From NCBI GenBank assembly GCA_041300525.1, contig JBGLNJ010000001.1:1240001-1304000 (forward strand): 64,000 nt of DNA, in the 5' to 3' direction. Position numbers and translations under genes: made by a program. Shown here piece by piece: positions 8,367 through 15,659 of the stretch. A model generated the notes under the pieces. That model was not told the DNA's origin. It worked only from the letters and a program-made list of their open reading frames with translations, and searched no databases. This DNA comes from JBGLNJ01 sp041300525 (GTDB lineage: Bacteria; Chloroflexota; Anaerolineae; Fen-1058). How positions within the stretch are numbered: the first letter of the stretch is position 1; each line of letters begins with the position of its first letter.

Positions 8367-10148
8367 TCAGACACGTTGCCGCCGAGGACGAAGCGCAAAC
8401 GCAGCCAGGAACGCCAGCGCTATACCCCCAATCAAAAGGCCCGACCGAGCATTGATGATTTCAGCGCCTTCCTCTTCAGAGGGTTGCGGATTGCGGATTT
8501 CAGTCGGTGAAGCGGTGAGGGTTGGTGTTAGAGTAAGGGATGGCATCGCGCTGGGAGTTAGAGTTGGCGTGCAAGTTGGAGCGAGCGTCGGCGTAGCCGA
8601 CGCAGTAGCGGTTGGCGTCGCGCTTGCTGTAGCAGTTGGCGTTGCGGTCGCAACAGCCACTGTTGGACTGACTGACCGAGTAACCGAGTAACTGGTTACC
8701 TGAGTAACAGGTTGACTGATTGACCGAGTAACTGATGGAGCAGCCGGTGGGGTCGCCGTCAGACTGACCGACTGCGACGACGCGGCTCCCCCACTGCCCT
8801 GCTCCACCACCAAAATCGGCCACCCGCCGATGAGGCATGCGCCGTCCGCCGCGTGCGTGCACGTCGCGCCGGGCAAATCGAGCGTGTACGTTCCACCGGA
8901 CGCGCCTCGCGTCCACGCCGCGCTGGTGCGGCTATCCACCACGAGCGCCGAGCCGGCGCGCGCGCCCAGCGACACCCGCTGCGGCGAGGGCACACGCGAC
9001 CAGAGCACCGTCGTCGTCTGCGTGCCGCGATTCACCGTTACCTGCGCCACCTCGTCGCGCCGATCCAGTGCGGCGGAACGGAATCCCGAAAGGTACGTCG
9101 CCGCAGTTTGGAACGCCGCGAACGCCGGGCGCGGCGAGCCGTCCAGCCGCACCAACCCGAACGGTTCAGGGTTGGCCGCGCGATCCCCCGCGGTATCGGC
9201 CATCTTGTACACGGCGATGCGCTCCGCGCCGGCTGCCAGCCCCATCGCGAACGCCTGGACGACGAACGCGCCCTGCTCGTCGAGCGTGATCTTGAACTGC
9301 GAATTGGGCGCGAGCCACGCCGGGTCGAGCGAGGGCGCGGCGTTCGTCTCCACCAGCCACACCGGCTTGTCGAATCCGTACGCGCGCATCATCGTGTGAT
9401 GCCAGACCGTCAGGTCGTACACCGTGTCGGGCCGAAAGTATTGGTGCGACGTGACCACGTCAAAGTAATAGTTATTCGCGGCGGCGTTGGGATCGTTTTT
9501 CAGCGCGTCGAGGAAACGCTGAAAGAACGGCGTGCGGTTGTACTGCGCATCCCACCAGAAGGTGAACCCAGCCAGGTGAATCACCGCGTGTGGGTTGGCG
9601 GCTTTGCTCACCGTGTAGGCGATGCGCTGGAATTGCAAGAACTCGTCCGCCGAGCCGCCCCAGGTCTGCCCCGGATACTTGTCGTCCCAAATGTCCGGCT
9701 CGTTCCAGATGATCCAGTGATTCACGCGCCCGGCATATTTCGCAGCCAGCCGGCGCATGAAGGTGGCCCACAAGTTTTGGGGATTATCGGACGGCAACTC
9801 CATACCAGCCGGGATACCCGCCTTGTTGCCATCCTTGAGCGCCCAGGGCGGCGTGTTGACGATCAACCCCACCACTTCGCGCCCGGCGGCGACCTCGGAA
9901 TTGACGACAGCCTCCAGTGCCGCGTCGTTCCACTGGCCCGAATCGTTGGACTGGATGACATTCCACGGAAAGCGGATGCGCGTCCAGCCTGCGCCCAGCC
10001 TCGACGCGGCAGCGGGATTATCGAACGCGTCCACCACACCAAAGCGCCGCTCGCCTCCGCGCTGGGCTTGGGACGGGACAGCACGGAGTGAGGATGCCAA
10101 TGACAACAGAACGGCAAGGGTTATGAAATGGGAAAAGATGCGGGGCAT
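8367..10148 (-). CDS. secreted/cell-wall-anchored TIM-barrel glycoside hydrolase
   Basis: A 593-residue extracellular glycosidase-like protein. It has a signal peptide (to about residue 28), then a (beta/alpha)8 barrel of the GH-A clan type (GH39/GH42/GH5-like). The predicted acid/base Glu150 is in WNEPD and the predicted nucleophile Glu267 is in VWLVETN. A beta-rich region follows, then a long Ser/Thr/Pro-rich tail of TPTAT repeats (about 480-560) and a C-terminal membrane helix with basic end PRRQRV, so the enzyme is tethered outside the cell. The stretch encoding SVTRSISQPVTQVTSYSVTRSV (8680-8745) is a heptamer-type DNA repeat of the kind also found at 48978-49090. The substrate is unknown. 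A related enzyme is encoded at 12484. Confidence 0.85.
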   Translation of the reverse strand: MPRIFSHFITLAVLLSLASSLRAVPSQAQRGGERRFGVVDAFDNPAAASRLGAGWTRIRFPWNVIQSNDSGQWNDAALEAVVNSEVAAGREVVGLIVNTPPWALKDGNKAGIPAGMELPSDNPQNLWATFMRRLAAKYAGRVNHWIIWNEPDIWDDKYPGQTWGGSADEFLQFQRIAYTVSKAANPHAVIHLAGFTFWWDAQYNRTPFFQRFLDALKNDPNAAANNYYFDVVTSHQYFRPDTVYDLTVWHHTMMRAYGFDKPVWLVETNAAPSLDPAWLAPNSQFKITLDEQGAFVVQAFAMGLAAGAERIAVYKMADTAGDRAANPEPFGLVRLDGSPRPAFAAFQTAATYLSGFRSAALDRRDEVAQVTVNRGTQTTTVLWSRVPSPQRVSLGARAGSALVVDSRTSAAWTRGASGGTYTLDLPGATCTHAADGACLIGGWPILVVEQGSGGAASSQSVSLTATPPAAPSVTRSISQPVTQVTSYSVTRSVSPTVAVATATPTATASATPTATASATPTLAPTCTPTLTPSAMPSLTLTPTLTASPTEIRNPQPSEEEGAEIINARSGLLIGGIALAFLAAFALRPRRQRV

Positions 10149-10391
10149 GGTTACAAGAGATGGACCGGGGCTTGCCAGATCGAGAATTCCTTTGAGGATA
10201 TTGACTTGCCCGTAAGACCTTGCACTAGGTTGTCTGCCTTTGCTCTAGGATTTTTTCTCTCAGCCAAGCGTTTACGAGCGCCTCGGATGGAACGGGCGTT
10301 TAGATTTACTTTCTGCCATATTGCCTGCGCTCCTTGCTTGCCATATCCCTGGTGCTCAACACCAGTGCCTGGCCGGGCTGTTTGTAGATAA

Positions 10392-10483
10392 CTAGAGTTT
10401 AGAGTTCACGCTCGTAGTAACGGCTTTAGCCGTGTTTTTGGCGGCTGAAGCCGCTACTACCAACATGTGAGCTCTAAACTCCA
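10392..10483. repeat. inverted-repeat-bounded hairpin element, copy A
   Basis: About 92 bp bounded by CTAGAGTTTAGAG and its near-inverse CTCTAAACTCCA, with an inner hairpin GTAGTAACGGCTTTAGCCG / CGGCTGAAGCCGCTACTAC around TGTTTTTGG. The same outer termini bound copy B at 51948-52073. The rest of the 10149-10615 gap shows no gene. Confidence 0.65.
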
Positions 10484-10615
10484 ATAGATAAACAAGACCG
10501 TCGGAATTGCAGAATACTTGGTCAGACGACGCAAGCATTGTAACTCTGTCGGGAAAGAGTGTCAAGATTGTCTCACCGCTCAGACCCGCAGGGTTTCCAG
10601 AAGCCTTTGAGTCTG

Positions 10616-10644
10616 TTGTCGCGCCACGACAAGTGTGGTATCCT
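10616..10644 (+). promoter_or_regulatory. sigma70-like promoter
   Basis: TTGTCG (10616-10621), a 17-bp spacer and TATCCT (10639-10644), placed about 50 bp before the kinase start at 10693. Confidence 0.55.
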
Positions 10645-10692
10645 TCTTGCAAGCCATCTCCACATCGGGATAGAGCGAACAAGAAGGACAAA

Positions 10693-12423
10693 ATGACACC
10701 AGTCTATAAACCGACTCCTGAAGTCGTTACCCCCGGCACACCGCGCACGACGGCGCAGGTCCGCCTTAAAGAGCCTAACGGCGGTCAAAAGATTCTGCAA
10801 GCCCCTCTCGGCGCAACGCTCGAATCGTACATCCGCGCGGCCGGCCTCCAGACGACCGTGCCCATCGTCGCCGCGCTGGTCAACGGCAAGCTGGCCGAGC
10901 TGACCCTGCCGGTGACCTCGGATATTGACGTCTGCCCGATGACGATGAGCACCACCGACGGCAGCCGCATCTATCGCCGCTCGCTGTCATTTCTGCTGAT
11001 CGTGGCCGCGCGCGAATTGTTTCCCGACGCCAAAATCGTCGTAGATCACTCGATGCCGTTCGGGGGGTTCTACTGTGAGATAGAAGGTCGCCCGCCCCTC
11101 AACGCCGACGAAATCACTCGCCTCGAAAAGCGAATGCGCGAAATCGCCGCCGCCGATGCGCCGATCATCAAGCAGCGCATGTCGCTGGAGACCGCGCGCG
11201 GAATTTTCACGAGCCAGGGCTATGACGACAAACTGCGATTATTAAACTACCGCGCGAAGGACTATCTCACCGTCTACACGCTGCGCGATACGACGGATTA
11301 CTTTTACGGCTATATGGTTCCTTCCACCGGCTACCTGCGCTACTTTCGCGTGCGCGAGCGCCAGCCGGGCTTTGTGCTGCACTTTCCGCGCCGCAGCCGC
11401 CCCGGCGACTTGATGGGCTTTTCCGAATCGCCCAAGCTCGTGGCCGTGTTTCGCGAACACGCGGAATGGGCGCGCATCATCGAGGCGCAGGACGTGGCCG
11501 CGCTCAACCGCGCCGTCGAGACCGACCGCATCCGCGAAGTGATGCTGGTCAACGAGGCGCTGCACGAGCACCGCATCGCCGACATCGCCGAGATGATTCG
11601 GCAGCGGCGCGGGCAGGCGCGCATCGTGCTGATCGCCGGGCCGTCGTCGTCCGGCAAGACGACGTTCGCCAAGCGGCTCTCCATCCAACTGCTGGCGCAA
11701 GGGCTGCGCCCCGTGGCGATCGGGCTGGACAATTATTTTGTGGATCGAGAGCGCACGCCCAAAGATGAGCGCGGCGAGTATGACTTTGAGACGTTGGGCG
11801 CGCTCGACCTGGAGCTTTTCAACGACAATTTGCTCAAGCTGATGGACGGGCAACCAGTCCGGATGCCGGTCTATAATTACAAGACCGGCCAGCGCGAAGC
11901 CGGCGGGCAGCTTGCCATCACGCCCGATCACATCATCTTGATCGAGGGCATCCACGGGCTGAACCCGGCGCTGGTGCCGCACATCCCGGCGGAGCGATTG
12001 TTCCGCATCTATGTCTCGGCGCTGACGCAGCTCAACATTGACCGGCACAACCGCGTGCCCACCACCGACACGCGCCTGGTGCGCCGCATCGTGCGCGACA
12101 GCGCCACACGCGGCTACACGGCGCGGACGACCATCGGCCGGTGGGAAGCGGTGCGCGCGGGCGAGAGCCGCAACATTTTCCCCTACCAGGAAAACGCCGA
12201 TGCAATGTTCAACTCGGCGCTGGTGTACGAGCACGCAGTGCTCAAGCCGCTGGTCGAGCCGCTCCTGCGCCAAATCCGGCCCGGCAGCCCGGAATACATG
12301 GAGGCCGACCGGCTGCTGGCTTTCCTGGAGTGGTTCCTGCCCTGCTCGTCGGAGCACGTGCCCGATAATTCGCTCTTGCGCGAATTCATCGGCGGCTCCA
12401 CGCTGCGCGATTTTACGGTGTGA
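10693..12423 (+). CDS. TGS-domain nucleoside (uridine) kinase-like protein
   Basis: A 576-residue protein. ATG 10693 follows RBS AAGAAGGA. This start is chosen because the upstream in-frame extension covers the promoter and is not protein-like. Order: TGS-like ubiquitin-fold domain (about 20-85), a ThrRS/AlaRS-type second additional domain (about 90-200), then a P-loop kinase with Walker A AGPSSSGKTTF (about 315-325), the substrate-binding stretch IGLDNYFVDRE, and LIEGIHGLNPAL. This is the known fusion of threonyl-tRNA-synthetase N-terminal domains to a uridine-kinase/phosphoribulokinase-type kinase. The probable reaction is phosphorylation of a nucleoside; the exact substrate is not established. 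Confidence 0.9.
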   Translation: MTPVYKPTPEVVTPGTPRTTAQVRLKEPNGGQKILQAPLGATLESYIRAAGLQTTVPIVAALVNGKLAELTLPVTSDIDVCPMTMSTTDGSRIYRRSLSFLLIVAARELFPDAKIVVDHSMPFGGFYCEIEGRPPLNADEITRLEKRMREIAAADAPIIKQRMSLETARGIFTSQGYDDKLRLLNYRAKDYLTVYTLRDTTDYFYGYMVPSTGYLRYFRVRERQPGFVLHFPRRSRPGDLMGFSESPKLVAVFREHAEWARIIEAQDVAALNRAVETDRIREVMLVNEALHEHRIADIAEMIRQRRGQARIVLIAGPSSSGKTTFAKRLSIQLLAQGLRPVAIGLDNYFVDRERTPKDERGEYDFETLGALDLELFNDNLLKLMDGQPVRMPVYNYKTGQREAGGQLAITPDHIILIEGIHGLNPALVPHIPAERLFRIYVSALTQLNIDRHNRVPTTDTRLVRRIVRDSATRGYTARTTIGRWEAVRAGESRNIFPYQENADAMFNSALVYEHAVLKPLVEPLLRQIRPGSPEYMEADRLLAFLEWFLPCSSEHVPDNSLLREFIGGSTLRDFTV

Positions 12424-12483
12424 ACGTATTGCGTGTTCCGTTACGCACGCGAAGCGCGCAACACGTAACACGAGACAACAGTC

Positions 12484-13746
12484 ATGAGACGATACCTGTT
12501 CTCGCTCATCATTCTTGCGCTGGCTTGCCTCGCGTTGGGAGGAATTTTTCGCGCGCCATTGCGCTGGTTGGCGTTCGAGGTCACCGGCGAGGAGCAACCA
12601 CTCGGCCAGGCGCGCGGCTTGCTCCAGTACGCCACTAACTGGACACGCCCTCAGCCGGACACGCGACCGGATGCGCATATTGCCCATTCCGGCGTCAGTG
12701 CTTTTGGCGTCAACACTTTCCTTGAGCAAGAAGTCGAGCCGGCCAAGCGCGAGCGGCAAATGCAAATGATCGCCGAGGCGGGCTTTCGCTGGATTCGCCA
12801 AGAGTTCGCTTGGGCCGACATTGAGATCACAGCCAAAGGCGATTTTGTGGATCGCCGCAACGACCCAAAGGGCATGGACGCCTGGGCCAAATACGACAAC
12901 ATCGTTGACTTGGCGAGCAAGTACGATGTGCAAGTTATGGCGCGGCTCACGAGCCCCCCAGCCTGGACGCGCGCCGTGACGGAAACGCACGGCGCGTTCG
13001 CCCCGCCGGATAACGTCGCCGACTATGCGGATTTTGTCGAGGCGGCGCTGCGCCGCTACAAGGGCCGGCTGCGCTATCTGCAAATCTGGAACGAGCCGAA
13101 CCTCTCGCCCGAATGGGGCAGTTGCCCTACCTGCGGCGTTGACCCGGAAGCCTACACGCGCTTGCTGTGTGCCGCCTACGCGCGCGCCAAATCGGTTGAC
13201 CCGGACGCGGTGATCGTTTCCGGCGCGTTGGGCCAGACGCTCGATCTCAGCCGCTTTCCGCCGGGCGGCACGAACGAGTTTATCTTTTTGCAGCGAATGT
13301 ACGACGCGGGCGCAGGCCGCTGCTTTGACATCCTGAGCGTGAACGATTATGGGCTAGGCTCCGGCCCCACCGACCGGCGGCTGCGCTTCAACATCACCAA
13401 CTTTTCGCGGCCCATGTATCTGCGCGACGTGATGGTCAAGAACGGCGACGAGCGCAAGCCGATCTGGATCGCCGAAGTCGGCTGGAACGCCATCCCGAAC
13501 GACCCCACGATCATCCAGTGGGGCGTGTTCGGGCAGGTGACGCAACAGCAGCAGGGCGAATATCTCGTGCGCGCGTACCAGCGCATCCGCGCCGAGTGGC
13601 CGTGGATGGGCGTGGCGTTCACGTGGTTCTTCAAGCCCGCCGACGAGCACGAACGCAACCAGGCGAAATACTATTTTCGAATCGTGGATCCCGATTTTAC
13701 GCCGCTGCCGGCATACAACGCGATCAAGGCGTATGCCACACACTGA
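12484..13746 (+). CDS. TIM-barrel glycoside hydrolase, membrane-anchored
   Basis: A 420-residue GH-A clan-like enzyme with an N-terminal signal/anchor helix (YLFSLIILALACLALGGIF). The barrel follows from about residue 75 (FGVNTFLEQEVEPAKRERQ). Predicted acid/base is Glu204 in IWNEPN and predicted nucleophile Glu331 in WIAEVGWN. It resembles the enzyme at 8367-10148 but lacks the Ser/Thr-rich tail. The 60-bp gap from the kinase carries GCGTGTT/ACACGTAAC-type repeats, with no evident promoter. The stop overlaps the next start (TGATG), implying translational coupling to the Zn-ribbon gene. Confidence 0.85.
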   Translation: MRRYLFSLIILALACLALGGIFRAPLRWLAFEVTGEEQPLGQARGLLQYATNWTRPQPDTRPDAHIAHSGVSAFGVNTFLEQEVEPAKRERQMQMIAEAGFRWIRQEFAWADIEITAKGDFVDRRNDPKGMDAWAKYDNIVDLASKYDVQVMARLTSPPAWTRAVTETHGAFAPPDNVADYADFVEAALRRYKGRLRYLQIWNEPNLSPEWGSCPTCGVDPEAYTRLLCAAYARAKSVDPDAVIVSGALGQTLDLSRFPPGGTNEFIFLQRMYDAGAGRCFDILSVNDYGLGSGPTDRRLRFNITNFSRPMYLRDVMVKNGDERKPIWIAEVGWNAIPNDPTIIQWGVFGQVTQQQQGEYLVRAYQRIRAEWPWMGVAFTWFFKPADEHERNQAKYYFRIVDPDFTPLPAYNAIKAYATH

Positions 13747-14693
13747 TGCGTGAAAATGGTGACGATATGGGCGATACATTTCAAACTATGATTTGGACAC
13801 TGGCGTACCGATGCCCGTTGCGTGACAGTCAAGAATTGATGGAGCCGCAAGTTGTCCACGAGCGATTGTTGGTACCGTGGTTGTATGCCCAGGCCGTTCA
13901 AAAGAGCGAGCTTCTTGATGAGGATATTTGCGTTATTAATTACACTTGGGAGAAACGCGGTGGGCAGAGTGTATGGATGCCTGGTCAAGGGTTTCGAGCC
14001 AGTGAGGCGCTTGTTCCATTTGGAGGACGCGAGCGGCTTCACGAACTATGTTTCAAATGTCCTGCCAATGCGCTTTCGAGCTTGTCATTTCCGGTCGTGG
14101 GATGTTTTGGACGTTTGTCTTTCGATATAGAGACTCTTCACAGGTTGGACTCTTGCTTGGGCAGTATCCTTGATACTCAGGGAGCAAGAAAAGAATTTGA
14201 GCAACTCTTTATTGCGGTTCGGCGTGGCGCATTTTTTGGAATGTGGATGTACTCGCCATTGAGCGCAGCGCAGGCAAGGGTTCTTTTGGCGCTTTTAGAG
14301 GGTTTGCCCGAGATTAAAGGGCTTGATGTTGATAGCGTTCAACAGTTTATGGCTGCTTTACGTGCCAGTATTGGGTATAACATTCCAATCCATATACATC
14401 GTATTCCCATGGGGCATGTAGACTGTGGTTATTGGTCTGTTATGCCCCATTGCCCTCGTTGCAAGGCGCCTACGTATTTGAGTAACGAGCAAGAGCCTCC
14501 CCCGGGCAAATCTGTAAATTGTTGGGTATGTGGATTTGGTTACGTTCCTGAAAGCGAGTGGTTCAGGGGCGAGCAAATACCTTTCATCTTCCGATGGTAC
14601 CATTCAGACAAATTCCCCCGTGTGGCTGATCTGGTGTCTGAAATTCCCGAATCTTGGATACGCCCGCATGACTTTGAGTGGCACAAACGTTGA
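13746..14693 (+). CDS. hypothetical zinc-ribbon protein, GC-poor
   Basis: A 315-residue protein that I do not recognise. The start at ATG 13746 overlaps the previous stop; a second ATG is at 13767. A C-terminal zinc ribbon is formed by Cys236/Cys239 (CPRC) and Cys259/Cys262 (CWVC). Another CFKC pair lies near residue 100. Base composition is clearly lower in GC than the neighbours and codon use is looser, which suggests recent transfer. After the stop, another frame continues with protein-like sequence (PELFALIRRYRTGGKLGFYH, about 14695-14760), so the original C-terminus may be longer and frameshifted. It lies between glycosidase and methionine aminopeptidase genes, which gives no functional clue. 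Confidence 0.6.
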   Translation: MRENGDDMGDTFQTMIWTLAYRCPLRDSQELMEPQVVHERLLVPWLYAQAVQKSELLDEDICVINYTWEKRGGQSVWMPGQGFRASEALVPFGGRERLHELCFKCPANALSSLSFPVVGCFGRLSFDIETLHRLDSCLGSILDTQGARKEFEQLFIAVRRGAFFGMWMYSPLSAAQARVLLALLEGLPEIKGLDVDSVQQFMAALRASIGYNIPIHIHRIPMGHVDCGYWSVMPHCPRCKAPTYLSNEQEPPPGKSVNCWVCGFGYVPESEWFRGEQIPFIFRWYHSDKFPRVADLVSEIPESWIRPHDFEWHKR

Positions 14694-14841
14694 ACCAGAA
14701 TTGTTTGCTCTTATTCGCCGTTATCGTACTGGCGGCAAACTTGGCTTTTACCATCTCAAGCGCAATCGTTCCAGAACGATGAGATCCCATTGGCGCATAT
14801 GGCAGAGCGCGACCTAGCACGCAATACGAAACACGAACCCC

Positions 14842-15636
14842 ATGAAAAGAACATCACAAGAGAACTGGGCCATCGAACTCAAGAGTCCGCGCGAAATCGC
14901 CGCGCTGCGCGACGCGGGGCGAATCGTGGCGCAAGTTTTTGCCCGGCTGGCTGAAGCGGTCCGCCCCGGCGTCACCTTGCGCGAGTTGGATCGGCTTGCG
15001 ACGGATCATCTCAAGAGCCAGGGCGCGCAGCCGCTCTACAAAGGCTATCGCGGCAACCCGCCCACTCATCCACCTTTCCCCGGCGTCATCTGCACTTCGG
15101 TGAACCATGAAATCTGCCACGGCCTGCCCGACAAGCGCGCGCTGCGCCAGGGCGATATCGTCGCCGTGGACATTGGATTAAAGTACAAGAACTATTGCGG
15201 CGACGCTTGCGTGACGTATGCCATTGGACAAGTCGCGCCCGAAGCGCAGCGGTTGATGAAGGTGACGCAAGAATGTCTGTACTTGGGCATTGACGCCGCG
15301 CAAGCAGGACGGCGGTTGAACGACATCGGCGCAGCGATTCAAGCTCACGCAGAATCACACGGCTATAGCGTGGTGCGCGAGTGGGGCGGGCACGGCATCG
15401 GGCGGGAGCTGCACGAGCCGCCCTCGGTGTCGCACGTCGGCCCGGCGGGACATGGCCCGATCCTTCGCCCCGGCATGGTCTTTACTATCGAGCCGATGAT
15501 CAATGCCGGACTGCCGCAATGGGAAATGCTCAAAGACGGCTGGACGGTTGTCACGGTAGACGGATCGCTCTCCGCCCAGTTCGAGCACACGATTGTCATC
15601 ACCGATCACGGGCCGGAGATCTTGTCACAGTTGTAG
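14842..15636 (+). CDS. map: methionine aminopeptidase, type I
   Basis: A 264-residue enzyme that removes the N-terminal Met from nascent proteins. The pita-bread fold residues are all present: His in EICHGLPD, the metal ligands Asp in VAVDIGL and Asp in YCGDACVT, His in GHGIGRELHEPP, Glu in FTIEPMI and Glu in QFEHTIVIT. Length is typical for type Ia. A PPFPGVICTSVNHEI segment precedes the active site. The nearby gene order is not the usual adk-map-infA ribosomal cluster. Confidence 0.96.
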   Translation: MKRTSQENWAIELKSPREIAALRDAGRIVAQVFARLAEAVRPGVTLRELDRLATDHLKSQGAQPLYKGYRGNPPTHPPFPGVICTSVNHEICHGLPDKRALRQGDIVAVDIGLKYKNYCGDACVTYAIGQVAPEAQRLMKVTQECLYLGIDAAQAGRRLNDIGAAIQAHAESHGYSVVREWGGHGIGRELHEPPSVSHVGPAGHGPILRPGMVFTIEPMINAGLPQWEMLKDGWTVVTVDGSLSAQFEHTIVITDHGPEILSQL

Positions 15637-15659
15637 ACCGCTGACGGCAGGCCGTTGCC

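Noticed and set aside
11242..13083. 613-codon minus-strand frame opposite the kinase and glycosidase
   Set aside because: It spans two real genes on the other strand, has no recognisable domain and typical GC-shadow composition.
14690..14785. 31-codon frame starting TTG with a hydrophobic stretch (LLLFAVIVLAANLAF)
   Set aside because: Very short, no RBS and no continuation; more likely chance reading of the tail of the preceding gene.
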